DNA of 64,000 bases from Acinetobacter sp. CS-2 (GCF_016599715.1 NZ_CP067019.1:3038001-3102000); one strand, 5' to 3'. Positions 17,123 to 26,276 are shown, counted from the first letter of the stretch. The notes: generated by a model from the sequence alone, not told the origin. A program made the numbers and translations.

Positions 17123-17469
17123 AGGATTTATTTTTAGACCTTATTAAAGGTTCATTAATGGGCATTTGTTTTGTTGTATTTTGCTTAATTCTTGCAACCG
17201 CAAGCCGTTCCATTTATTCTAATGACGTTCATCCACATGATGAATCAGTTTTGACAGACTGCAAATTCTCACTAGGCGCACATAGTCCGCATCGGGCTTT
17301 TTTTGTGCGTAATATCTCTATGCGTTCGCATGTTATGGCGGAGCTGGAGAGGGACACATTTATGTGTGCAGGTAACCTAGTGAGCCTGTCTGTCAACCCT
17401 TTTCAGCTTTGCCACCCTTATTTGACAGTAATCGGCAGAGCTTCTATTAATTCACTAGGAGCGCATTAA
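17119..17469 (+). CDS. Ash/Icd-like reading frame over the C4-type RNA
   Basis: A 116-residue frame starting at a GTG that overlaps the previous stop. The first 35 residues are a hydrophobic segment (MGICFVVFCLILATAS). The rest (GAHSPHRAFFVRNISM and AELERDTFMCAG) matches the Ash/Icd-like proteins annotated in many P4-like elements. The DNA coding this part is a structured RNA region with seqA/seqB/seqC pairing. So the conserved protein part may only reflect RNA conservation. The N-terminal membrane segment may be a real product. Confidence 0.4.
   Translation: MKDLFLDLIKGSLMGICFVVFCLILATASRSIYSNDVHPHDESVLTDCKFSLGAHSPHRAFFVRNISMRSHVMAELERDTFMCAGNLVSLSVNPFQLCHPYLTVIGRASINSLGAH
17268..17459 (+). 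ncRNA. C4/P4-CI-type antisense immunity RNA and its targets, element 1
   Basis: CTCACTAGG at 17268-17276 (seqA) and TCACTAGG at 17452-17459 (seqC) flank CCTAGTGAG at 17376-17384 (seqB), their exact complement. Just after seqA, AGTCC-GCATC-GGGCT plus a T-run forms an attenuator-like terminator (17284-17305). The RNA core shows stem ACACA/TGTGT (17354-17367) and stem CTGTCAA/TTGACAG (17390-17428). Both stems recur with compensating changes in element 2. In P4, the CI RNA pairs with the leader and causes premature termination of replication genes. Confidence 0.65.
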
Positions 17470-17471
17470 TC

Positions 17472-17549
17472 ATGTCTAAATCTATCCCAACTAAAACAGC
17501 TCAAGACCATTTGGAAGATGCTGTGATAAATGCAGGGGGTACAGCATGA
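17472..17549 (+). CDS. 25-residue leader-type small ORF
   Basis: A 25-codon frame (begins MSKSIPTKTAQ) starts right after seqC and its stop overlaps the start of the DUF3987 gene as ATGA, so it may couple translation to that gene. AGGAGCGCATTAATC upstream provides a ribosome site. It has no recognisable domain and may serve mainly as a regulatory leader. Confidence 0.45.
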   Translation: MSKSIPTKTAQDHLEDAVINAGGTA

Positions 17550-19657
17550 ATGCAAAACTCCCTTGTGATAAAACTGCAATCGTTTTGGCAGTCAATACCG
17601 ATCCAGTGATAAGTACCAAAACTGAATATCATTTGCTTGAAGATTTTGCAAAAGACTGTATTGATGAACAGAATTTTAAAGTTAAGCCTGAGAGCTATAT
17701 TTATTCTGAATTGCCAGAATATAACTGTGAAGAATGCACAGCACTCCCTTATGTGAATCCTCAGCAATTGGATGAAATTGTAGGCTACGCAATCAAAGGT
17801 ATTGCAAAAAAATACGATACAGATCAGACACCACACAAAGAAATCGATTCTCAAAAAGTATCTTTTTTGATTGGTAAAGCTGGAGTGTTTGCGAGCAATA
17901 CAAATAAAAAATATATGTCTTATATATTGGGTACTGACGATATAAATTTATTTGTAAAACTTGCGAAGGCTGGAGAGGCCATTGTGTTTCATGAGGATAT
18001 TGATGCAGCGTATCAGATTATAAACAATGGTATGCCTGAAACAATATTTAGAATGTTAATAGGGAAAAAACATCCTATCAATAATACTGATTTATTTATC
18101 CATACGGATCAGGATTTTAAAAAATTAAGTCCGAAATCTATCAATAAATTCTTATCTGAGAAAAAGCAGCAGCTAATAAAATCAATTGACCCTGATTTTT
18201 TTAAACAGCATTCAATAGAGCAACCACAAGACCTTAACCAGTGGGGTGAATTAATCCCATTAGTGCAGGCGAATACGTCCACAGCAACCACCTACCCGAT
18301 TCATGCAATACCTACACTGGCAAGGGGAGCTATACAGGCTATTGCTGAGCATGTGCAAGCACCTATCGCAATGACGGCGCAATGTGTCATCGGTGCAATG
18401 TCACACATAGCACAGGCACACGTTAATGCCCCAGACCCATTCAACACCCAAGGTGAGCCATGCGGATTATTTTTACTCACTGAGGGTCAAAGCGGTAGCC
18501 GTAAAACCACAAGCAGAAATCTTGCAGATAGAGCCATCATTAAGCATGAGAAAAAACAGTATGAGCAATACCGCAGCGACCTTGAGCAATGGAAATGTTT
18601 ACTGGCAGGGTGTGACAAAAAGGATAAAAGTGTTTTCTTAGCTGAAACACCGCCACCACACGACCCCATCACACGGTACAGCGATATAACACTCGAATCA
18701 TTAGCAGGGTTATACGTTGATGGAGCTATTAAAAACGCCTCTATCTCAAGTGATGAAGCCGCTCAATTCTTTGGTGGTCATACGATGAAATCAGATACAC
18801 GTAACCAAGCGTTAGGCGGTTATGCAAAGTTATTTGATGATGGCTCAGTGGAGCGTACACGGTCAAAGTCCAATTTAAACGGAAGTGGTCGGGCTTATGA
18901 CGTTAGATTGACGTTCAACCTACAGGGACAGCATGAGGTTTTATCTGATGCACTTAAAGACCCAGTGTTAAGAGGTCAAGGATTTTTACCTAGATTCATT
19001 TTTACCGCTCCTGAGAATCTCGCAGGCACACGGCTACAAGATGAATCCAATCAAGCCAATAATGCCAATCTTGACCATAGATTAATAGCGTACTGGAATC
19101 GGTGCGAGTTCCTATTAGATGAATGCCCTCTACCAGTGGCAGCAGATCAGCCTACAGGTGAACGCCGTGTCATTCCAATTGCTAAGGAAGCCGAGAGTTT
19201 AGAGCTTGAGTTCTACAATGAGATAGAGCGATTACAGGCGAAAGGACAGCGTTATGAATACCTACAAGCCTTCGCCAGTCGTGCCAGTCAATTAGCACGG
19301 CGGTTAGCTACTGTATTCGCTTACTTTGAAGGTTTGGACGTGATAGACCGCAAGACGTTATCAGGTGCATGTGATGTTATCCGTCACTCATTGGGAGAGT
19401 GGTCAAGATATGCTGAGATTGAAACGGTCAAAGAGAATGAAGCCGAAAAACTCATTAAGAACATTTTAGCTAAATGCACTAAAGATAAGACAAACCGAAT
19501 CTTAAAAACTTTGGCCTTAAACGGTGCGCCGTCGAGTTTGAGAAAGGCTAAGGAATTTGCCCCATGTTTAAATGAGCTAATTGAATTTAATTATGTTCGA
19601 TTAGTGACTATAAACCGCTCAACATACATTGAGTTAAACCCTTTACTGCTTAAATAG
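17546..19657 (+). CDS. DUF3987 (YfjI-type) primase/helicase-like protein
   Basis: A 703-residue protein. The first 230 residues are AT-rich and unlike the rest. From about residue 240 the DUF3987 domain begins, with the P-loop-like GQSGSRKTT at 315-322 and the block ISSDEAAQFFGGHTM near 397. DUF3987 proteins occur in place of the P4 alpha replication protein in many satellites, so a role in starting element replication is inferred. It overlaps the small ORF before it by four bases. Iterons directly follow the stop codon, which supports the replication role. Confidence 0.75.
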   Translation: MNAKLPCDKTAIVLAVNTDPVISTKTEYHLLEDFAKDCIDEQNFKVKPESYIYSELPEYNCEECTALPYVNPQQLDEIVGYAIKGIAKKYDTDQTPHKEIDSQKVSFLIGKAGVFASNTNKKYMSYILGTDDINLFVKLAKAGEAIVFHEDIDAAYQIINNGMPETIFRMLIGKKHPINNTDLFIHTDQDFKKLSPKSINKFLSEKKQQLIKSIDPDFFKQHSIEQPQDLNQWGELIPLVQANTSTATTYPIHAIPTLARGAIQAIAEHVQAPIAMTAQCVIGAMSHIAQAHVNAPDPFNTQGEPCGLFLLTEGQSGSRKTTSRNLADRAIIKHEKKQYEQYRSDLEQWKCLLAGCDKKDKSVFLAETPPPHDPITRYSDITLESLAGLYVDGAIKNASISSDEAAQFFGGHTMKSDTRNQALGGYAKLFDDGSVERTRSKSNLNGSGRAYDVRLTFNLQGQHEVLSDALKDPVLRGQGFLPRFIFTAPENLAGTRLQDESNQANNANLDHRLIAYWNRCEFLLDECPLPVAADQPTGERRVIPIAKEAESLELEFYNEIERLQAKGQRYEYLQAFASRASQLARRLATVFAYFEGLDVIDRKTLSGACDVIRHSLGEWSRYAEIETVKENEAEKLIKNILAKCTKDKTNRILKTLALNGAPSSLRKAKEFAPCLNELIEFNYVRLVTINRSTYIELNPLLLK

Positions 19658-19658
19658 T

Positions 19659-19870
19659 TGCGATTTTGCGATTTATGGCTATAACCCTTATATAGCAAGG
19701 TTTTTTATATCGCAAAGTGATTGCGATACGATTGCGATATTGCGATATTGCGATATTGCGATATTGCGATATATCATAGGAATCGCAATAAATCGCAGCA
19801 CATCGCATTTATATTTGGATGTGAAAAGCTATATGTATCAAGGCATACAAGGGGAAATCGCAGAATCGCA
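19659..19870. repeat. TGCGAT iterons, candidate origin of element 1
   Basis: TGCGAT or its complement ATCGCA occurs about thirteen times in 212 bases. Five copies (19733, 19741, 19749, 19757, 19765) are spaced exactly 8 bp. TGCGAT copies lie on the left and ATCGCA copies on the right, so the array is roughly symmetrical. It directly follows the replication gene. Iteron arrays of this type bind initiators. Confidence 0.65.
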
Positions 19871-19909
19871 AGAAAATATAGGAAAAATAGAAATTAATAG
19901 GTGTGAAGA

Positions 19910-20141
19910 ATGGCAAACGTAAACAAAGTAATTGTGATGGGCGTATTGGGTTGTGACCCTGAAACCAAACAATTTCCGAACGGTAGCAGTACTACATGTA
20001 GCAAACACCACAGGCCAGCGCAAACAGGCTACAGAGTGGCACAGAATCGCCACCAGTAACCGATTAGCCATACAGTACCTTAAAAAAGGGGGAAAGGTTT
20101 ATGAGGGTTTTTATTGGCAAAAAGTTACATATTTTTCATAG
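19910..20141 (+). pseudogene. ssb: Broken ssb gene of element 1
   Basis: The frame opens as a normal single-stranded DNA-binding protein (MANVNKVIVMGVLGCDPETK), then shifts near 19980. The next frame continues the OB fold (VANTTGQRKQATEWHRI, then LAIQYLKKGGKVY). The fold is cut at KVYEG and runs into unrelated sequence, so the C-terminal half and acidic tail are missing. The intact chromosomal ssb is at 51543. It marks decay of the element's replication set. Confidence 0.8.
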
Positions 20142-20289
20142 ATCAAAAAATATTTTTTAAATTCTGAGTTATATCTTTGTCTTCGTTCATAATGTCTTAT
20201 CCTATTCAAAAAAAGTAGATGAAATTTGTTTAGGTGAGGGGCCAAGTGGTTATTCACTAGTCTACTTTGTATATATTTAAGGGGGAACT

Positions 20290-20619
20290 ATGAGGCTTTT
20301 AATAACACTAGGATTAATTTCTTTATCAACTTTTGCTATCGCTTACCCAACAACTTATAACCAAGTTGGTAATACAGGTTATCAGCGAGATTCTTACGGC
20401 AATACGACCACTTATAATCAAGTGGGTAATACAACCTATGCTAGAAACTCTTCTGGTAGTACAGGTACTTATAATCAGGTTGGCAATACAGGCTATTACC
20501 GTGATTCCAGTGGTGATACTTCTACAATTAATCAAATAGGAAATTCTACATATATCCGTGATTCTAGCGGGAATACCACAACATGTAATACCGTTGGTAA
20601 TACTAGATATTGTCGTTAA
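20290..20619 (+). CDS. Secreted 19-residue tandem-repeat protein
   Basis: A 109-residue protein with an N-terminal signal peptide (cut near FAIA) followed by almost five repeats of 19 residues with the pattern TYNQVGNTGYxRDSxGNT. The last repeat carries two Cys (TCNTVGNTRYC) that could form a disulfide. The regular Asn/Gly/Gln spacing resembles beta-solenoid or curlin-like repeats. GGGGGAAC provides a strong ribosome site. It sits alone between the ssb remnant and the Type ISP gene. Function unknown; an exported structural or surface role is inferred. Confidence 0.7.
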   Translation: MRLLITLGLISLSTFAIAYPTTYNQVGNTGYQRDSYGNTTTYNQVGNTTYARNSSGSTGTYNQVGNTGYYRDSSGDTSTINQIGNSTYIRDSSGNTTTCNTVGNTRYCR

Positions 20620-20953
20620 TTAGCTATCATTCAAGAGTAATTCTAAGAATGCTGCTGTTTATATAGAATGGCAGTAATTCATCGGGTCCTATGACAAGCT
20701 TAAAGTTATTGAGTCACCTTACCAGCATTAAGTTATAGAGAATTAGAGTGAATAATTAGAATTAAATTTACTTAATGCGTATTTATTAAAGCTTATACAA
20801 CAATAAGTTCAGGGTACTTAATATTTAAATTCTGATAAAAATTGCTTAAAATTTACAGAAAATTAAAGAAATGTCATAAGCCATAGTTTTTAGAAGGTAC
20901 ATTCAGTAGAATCCATTGCATTCAATTAAAATATTATTTGGGGTTTTTGGGCC
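20620..20953. other. Non-coding interval before the Type ISP gene
   Basis: No gene is seen in 334 bases. The region is AT-rich and presumably holds the promoter of the restriction-modification gene, but I see no clear control-protein box. Confidence 0.4.
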
Positions 20954-23900
20954 ATGTCATCATTCTTTAACTTAATAACAACTTACAGAACAAGTGCCAA
21001 ATCAGAACGTGAAAAAGGTACTTATTTTGAGTTGCTTTGTATTAAGTATTTTGAGAATGAACCTGCCTATGCTGACTTGTTTACTAAAGTTCAACCCTAT
21101 ACTGAGTGGGCAAAGGAACAAGGTTTAACAGGTAAAGATACCGGTATTGATTTAGTCGCAACAGACAAAGACGGCGGCTTTTGTGCTATTCAATGCAAAC
21201 TCTATGATGCCGCTCGTAAAGTATCAAAATCTGAAATAGACAGTTTCTTATCAGCAGCATCTAAAACCTATTTTAAAAGTCGTATCATTGTCAGCACCAC
21301 GTATGAATGGTCACAAAATGCTTTAGATACTTTAGAAAACCAAGACCCACCGGTTACTAAAATTGATCTTGCAACTTTAGCCAATAGCGTGATTGATTGG
21401 GCTAAATTCGCAGAAAAGAAAGAAGTCGTTTTTAAACCTAAAAAACAATTACGCCCACATCAAAGTGCAGCACTGACTAATGTCAAAATTGGTCTGTATG
21501 ACCAAAAACTAGATCGCGGCAAGCTCATTATGGCTTGTGGTACAGGTAAGACTTTCACCAGTCTAAAAATTGCTGAAGAATGTGCAGGTAAAGGCAAGCG
21601 AGTATTGTTCCTTGTACCAAGTTTGTCTCTGCTTTCACAAACCCTCACAGAATGGACTCAGGAGTCCACTACGCCACTTCATAGCTATGCGGTATGTTCT
21701 GATACCGAAGTGGGCAAAAAGAAGAATAAGACTGCTATAGACGCCGTGACCACCCTTGCTCATGAGTTGCAGTATCCAGCGACCACCGATGCAGAAAAGC
21801 TTGCTGGAAATGTAGAGAAACATCACGATTCAGACCATATGACTGTGGTGTTCTCAACCTATCATTCAATTAATACGGTAAGTGACGCTCAGAATAACGA
21901 AGGCATGGCTGAATTTGATTTAATTATCTGTGATGAGGCCCATCGTACTACGGGTTCTACCCATGATAGTGAAGATGATTCTAACTTTGTCAAAATCCAT
22001 GATGCCGGTTTTATCTTAGGTAAGAAACGTCTATACATGACGGCGACGCCTCGTATCTTTTCAGATGATGTGAAATCTAACTCGAGTGAGTTCACTTTAT
22101 TCTCTATGGATGATGAGAAACTTTTTGGTCAAACGCTCTATACCATTAATTTCTCTGAAGCTGTAAAGCTTGGCCTACTGGTCGATTACAAAGTGATTGT
22201 ACTGAGCGTAGACTCCGATACGATTATTGATAAGCTCGGTGGTTTCTTATCTGAAACTGATGAAATTGTGGTGGATGATGCAGCGCGTATTGTTGGCTGT
22301 TGGAAGGCATTATCTAAACAAGGTATTCATGCTGATGTCGACGAAGATACGGCGCCAATGCAACGTGCATTAGCATTTTGTCAGGTGATTGAGAAAACTG
22401 AAAAAGCCCGTACTCACCAAGTCAGTTCTACCCATATTGCCGGTATTTTTGAGAAAGTCGTCGAAGCCTATCAAACTGCTGAGCAGAATGATGGCAATGA
22501 AATCTCTCACCATCTTGTTTGTGAAGCAAAACACGTTGATGGTGGTATGGGGGCTGGACTTAAAGAAGAAAAATTAAACTGGTTGAAAGCCACTCCTGAA
22601 CCGGTCTTTGATGAACATGGTGAAGCGCGTCCCATCTGTCGTATTTTAAGCAATGTCCGCTGTTTGTCTGAAGGTGTAGACGTCCCTTCCCTTGACTCCG
22701 TACTCTTTTTAACGCCGCGAAGTTCTCAAGTCGATGTTGTACAGTCGGTAGGACGGGTAATGCGTCTGGCCCCGAATAAAAAACGTGGTTATGTGATTTT
22801 ACCTGTGGTCATTCCACCAGGCATGGAGCCACATAAAGCACTGGATGATAACAAGACCTATAAAGTCGTGTGGCAAGTACTCAATGCCCTACGTTCACAC
22901 GATGACCGTTTCGATGCCATGATTAACAAAATGGACTTAACCGGTATAGATAAGTCTAAGATGGAAGTGATTGCCATCACCAATAAAGTCGCAGCAAAAG
23001 CCAAAAAGAAAGCTGCCGGTCAAGGCGGCACAACGATTGGTACTGCTACGAAAAAAACTAAAAAAGAAGAAGTGGAAGATGTTCAGCAAACATTTAGTTT
23101 TGAGTCAGGTGAAATTGAACGGGCCATTGTCGCTAAAGTGGTTCAAAAGGTGGGGAATCGTCACCACTGGGAAGATTGGGCAAATGATATTTCCAAGATT
23201 GCTCAAACCCATATCAAGCTCATCACCGAAATTTTGCAACGTCCTGAGTGTGATAAAGAACGTGCAGTGTTTGAAGAGTTTGCGATTGAAATTCGAGATG
23301 ACTTGAACAATGCTGTATCTGATGCTGAAATTATTGAAATGTTGGCACAGCATTTAATTACCAAGCCGGTATTTGATGCCTTATTTGATGAATACAGCTT
23401 TGCTAAGCACAACCCGATGGCTGTGGCAATGCAAAAGGTGTTGGATGTACTTGATCAACATCAAATTGATAGTGAAACTCAGGCATTAAAACGTTTCTAT
23501 GAAAGTGTAAAAATGCGTGCAGCAGGCATTGATAGTGCTGAAGGTAAACAAAAAATTATTGTTGAACTTTACGACAAGTTCTTCCGTAATGCTTTCCCAC
23601 GTATGACTGAGCGTTTAGGGATTGTTTATACACCGGTAGAAGTGGTCGATTTTATTCTGCATAGTGTTAATGATGTACTAAAGCAAGAGTTCGGTAAGAC
23701 TATTGCCGACAAAGGTGTGCATGTAATTGACCCGTTTACTGGGACTGGGACATTCATTACTCGATTAATCCAGAGTGGTTTAATTCCTCAAGATCAATTG
23801 GTGTATAAATACAAAAATGAGCTACATGCCAATGAGCTGGTATTACTCGCTTACTACATTGCCGCGATTAACATTGAAGCGGTTTATCATAGTTACATTA

Positions 23901-25894
23901 TTGATGACTACACGCCGTTTGAAGGGATTTGTTTAACCGATACTTTCCAAATGTACGAAAAAGAAGATTTAGTTGATGAAGTTTTAATAGATAACAGCGC
24001 ACGCCGTAAACGCCAAAAGAAACTTGATATTCAGGTGATTATTGGTAACCCACCTTATTCAATAGGTCAAGGTTCTCAAAATGATGATAATCAAAATGTG
24101 AAATATGATTTGCTAGACCAAAGAATATATGAAACTTACACTTTAAGTTCTTCAAGTTTATTTGGTAAAAGAAGTTCTCTTGATTCTTATATTCGGGCTA
24201 TACGTTGGGCTAGCGATCGGATTAAAAGTCAAGGCATCATAGGGTTTGTAACCAATGGAAGTTTTATTGACGCTAACACTTCTGATGGTTTGCGTAAATG
24301 TTTGGTTGAAGAGTTTAGTTCTTTATATATTTTACATTTACGAGGTAATCAAAGAACATCAGGTGAACGTTCACGTAAAGAAGGTGGCAAGATTTTCGGA
24401 AGTGGTAGTCGTGCTCCGATTGCGATTTCAATTTTAGTAAAGAACCCCAAAGCTGAAGAACAAGGAAAAATCTACTTCCATGACATCGGTGATTACCTTA
24501 GTCGTGAAGAAAAATTAGATAGGATTGCTGAGTTTAAGAGCTTGAACGGCATTTCTGAAGTTAAAGGTTGGTTGAAAGTTATACCTAATGAACATAACGA
24601 TTGGTTGAATCAAAGAGATGAAGGGTTCTCAAGTTTTATAAGTACTTATGAAAAGAGTGATAAAGATAAAGCTCAAATATTTCTTAATTACTCATTTGGT
24701 GTAGTTACTGCAAGAGATGCTTGGAATTATAATTCTTCAATTCATAAATTGAAGAATATTACTAAAGATGGTTTAGACTTTTTTAATAATGAGATTATAA
24801 GATATAAAGAAGCGTGTGTTGGACTGGATTCAAGTCAATATCCAGCTATTACTGAATTTGTAAAAAAAGATTTAAGTATCTTTAGTTGGGGAGGTAGATC
24901 ATGGAAATCTCCATTCAAAAATCACAAAATACAAAGTTATGATGATAGCGAATTCGTCCTGAATATGTATCGGCCTTACTCAAAGCAATATCATTATAAT
25001 TCAAGAGTCTTTAATCATAGTTTCAACTCTATAAAAGACTTTTTCGCTAGTGATAATTTGGTTATAGCTGTAACTGGTCTTGGTGGTAAAAAAGGTTTTT
25101 CTAGTATTATATCTGACAAGATAGTTGATTATAATTTTCTTGAAGCAGGCGCTCAGTGCTTACCACGTTACCTTTATGAAGAAGTTACTCAAGCAAAAAA
25201 TGTTGGGTCAGGTGATTTATTCGATAACTCGCTTGATTTGACTGTGAGCGAAACCAAGTACCAACGTAAAGACGGTATCAGTGATGAAGGTTTAGTGCAC
25301 TTCCAAACAGCGTATCCGAATGAGCAGATTAGCAAGGAAGATATTTTCTATTACACCTACGGTTTACTCCACAGTGAAGAATACCGCGACCGTTATGCGG
25401 ACAATCTGACCAAAGAGCTGCCACGTATCCCATGCATGAAAAAAGCCGAAGATTTTTGGGCATTCTCTAAAGCAGGCCGTGACTTAGCGCATTGGCACCT
25501 CAACTACGAAACCGTAGAGCCTTACAAAGCGACTTTAGACACTGGTACGAAAGCGTATAAAGAGCTTTTAGCAGAAGACTTCTATGTTGAAAAAATGAAG
25601 TTTGTTAAGAAAGGCGAAAAAGGTACTGTCATTTACAATAAGCGCGTAACGATCAAGGGCATCCCGTTAGAGGCTTATGAATACGTTGTGAATGGTAAGC
25701 CTGCACTTGAGTGGGTAATGGAGCGTCAGGGCGTTTCTACGCATAAAGACAGCGGTATTGTGAATGATGCAAACGACTGGGCAATTGAAACGATGGGTAA
25801 TCCAGCCTACCCGCTTGAATTGTTCTTACGTGTGATTACGGTCAGCCTGGAAACAATGAAGATTGTTAAAAGTTTGCCGAAGTTGGATATTTAA
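20954..25894 (+). CDS. Type ISP single-chain restriction-modification enzyme
   Basis: A 1646-residue fusion containing all parts of a restriction-modification system. Residues about 15-150 are an Mrr-like nuclease (GIDLVATD and QCKLYD give the D-QxK site). Helicase motifs follow: Walker A GTGKT at 196-200 and DEAH at 327-330. An N6-adenine methyltransferase has motif I DPFTGTGTF at 926 and NPPY at 1032. The remaining 550 residues would recognise the DNA target. Size and order match LlaGI/LlaBIII-type enzymes, which translocate and cleave phage DNA between head-to-head sites. The target-recognition part has lower GC than the ends, a sign of specificity exchange. All key motifs are intact. Confidence 0.9.
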   Translation: MSSFFNLITTYRTSAKSEREKGTYFELLCIKYFENEPAYADLFTKVQPYTEWAKEQGLTGKDTGIDLVATDKDGGFCAIQCKLYDAARKVSKSEIDSFLSAASKTYFKSRIIVSTTYEWSQNALDTLENQDPPVTKIDLATLANSVIDWAKFAEKKEVVFKPKKQLRPHQSAALTNVKIGLYDQKLDRGKLIMACGTGKTFTSLKIAEECAGKGKRVLFLVPSLSLLSQTLTEWTQESTTPLHSYAVCSDTEVGKKKNKTAIDAVTTLAHELQYPATTDAEKLAGNVEKHHDSDHMTVVFSTYHSINTVSDAQNNEGMAEFDLIICDEAHRTTGSTHDSEDDSNFVKIHDAGFILGKKRLYMTATPRIFSDDVKSNSSEFTLFSMDDEKLFGQTLYTINFSEAVKLGLLVDYKVIVLSVDSDTIIDKLGGFLSETDEIVVDDAARIVGCWKALSKQGIHADVDEDTAPMQRALAFCQVIEKTEKARTHQVSSTHIAGIFEKVVEAYQTAEQNDGNEISHHLVCEAKHVDGGMGAGLKEEKLNWLKATPEPVFDEHGEARPICRILSNVRCLSEGVDVPSLDSVLFLTPRSSQVDVVQSVGRVMRLAPNKKRGYVILPVVIPPGMEPHKALDDNKTYKVVWQVLNALRSHDDRFDAMINKMDLTGIDKSKMEVIAITNKVAAKAKKKAAGQGGTTIGTATKKTKKEEVEDVQQTFSFESGEIERAIVAKVVQKVGNRHHWEDWANDISKIAQTHIKLITEILQRPECDKERAVFEEFAIEIRDDLNNAVSDAEIIEMLAQHLITKPVFDALFDEYSFAKHNPMAVAMQKVLDVLDQHQIDSETQALKRFYESVKMRAAGIDSAEGKQKIIVELYDKFFRNAFPRMTERLGIVYTPVEVVDFILHSVNDVLKQEFGKTIADKGVHVIDPFTGTGTFITRLIQSGLIPQDQLVYKYKNELHANELVLLAYYIAAINIEAVYHSYIIDDYTPFEGICLTDTFQMYEKEDLVDEVLIDNSARRKRQKKLDIQVIIGNPPYSIGQGSQNDDNQNVKYDLLDQRIYETYTLSSSSLFGKRSSLDSYIRAIRWASDRIKSQGIIGFVTNGSFIDANTSDGLRKCLVEEFSSLYILHLRGNQRTSGERSRKEGGKIFGSGSRAPIAISILVKNPKAEEQGKIYFHDIGDYLSREEKLDRIAEFKSLNGISEVKGWLKVIPNEHNDWLNQRDEGFSSFISTYEKSDKDKAQIFLNYSFGVVTARDAWNYNSSIHKLKNITKDGLDFFNNEIIRYKEACVGLDSSQYPAITEFVKKDLSIFSWGGRSWKSPFKNHKIQSYDDSEFVLNMYRPYSKQYHYNSRVFNHSFNSIKDFFASDNLVIAVTGLGGKKGFSSIISDKIVDYNFLEAGAQCLPRYLYEEVTQAKNVGSGDLFDNSLDLTVSETKYQRKDGISDEGLVHFQTAYPNEQISKEDIFYYTYGLLHSEEYRDRYADNLTKELPRIPCMKKAEDFWAFSKAGRDLAHWHLNYETVEPYKATLDTGTKAYKELLAEDFYVEKMKFVKKGEKGTVIYNKRVTIKGIPLEAYEYVVNGKPALEWVMERQGVSTHKDSGIVNDANDWAIETMGNPAYPLELFLRVITVSLETMKIVKSLPKLDI

Positions 25895-25901
25895 ATTTTG
25901 G

Positions 25902-25929
25902 GCACTAGAGTTATCTAGTGCTTTTCTCT
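25902..25929 (+). terminator. Type ISP gene terminator
   Basis: GCACTAGA and TCTAGTGC pair around a four-base loop, followed by TTTTCTCTT. Confidence 0.8.
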
Positions 25930-25961
25930 TAATTATGATGAAAAATAACAATATTAAATCT

Positions 25962-25986
25962 AAAAGCCAGTGTAATACTGGCTTTT
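25962..25986. terminator. Bidirectional terminator
   Basis: AAAAGCCAGT and ACTGGCTTTT form a ten-base perfect stem right after the stop of the leftward membrane-protein gene. Confidence 0.75.
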
Positions 25987-25991
25987 GGTTT

Positions 25992-26276
25992 CTAGGCTGT
26001 TTGTTTTTTAGGTGCTAAAGCCATATGGAAAATCATACCCATAATGATTGAGGTACCAATGCTGCTAAAAAGATGGTGCTCAATAGCGAAGTCTGGCTGC
26101 ATGGCTTTAATCCCTAACCATATCAGTACGCTTATAAAAAACCAACCTAGTGTTACCGCTTGTTTTTTGTTTACCGACCAATTAGCAATCTCTGGTTTTG
26201 AATTAACAACAGCTTTACCAACAACAAAAGAAATAATTGCATGAAGCAGTAGAAAAATAAGACCCATATAACCCAC
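25992..26276 (-). CDS. Small membrane protein of unknown function
   Basis: A 94-residue protein with three hydrophobic helices (about residues 3-22, 41-58 and 68-88) and a short basic tail ending PKKQT. It lies at the right end of element 1 and is transcribed toward the Type ISP gene. No family is recognised. It could be cargo or part of the defence region. Confidence 0.6.
   Translation of the reverse strand: MGYMGLIFLLLHAIISFVVGKAVVNSKPEIANWSVNKKQAVTLGWFFISVLIWLGIKAMQPDFAIEHHLFSSIGTSIIMGMIFHMALAPKKQTA

Noticed and set aside
19740..19922. Open frame of 60 codons over the iterons
   Set aside because: It is produced by the TGCGAT repeats and starts inside them; no domain or ribosome site.
20326..20539. 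Long open frames in other phases of the 19-residue repeat gene
   Set aside because: Repeat DNA keeps all phases open. Only the frame from 20290 has a signal peptide and ribosome site.
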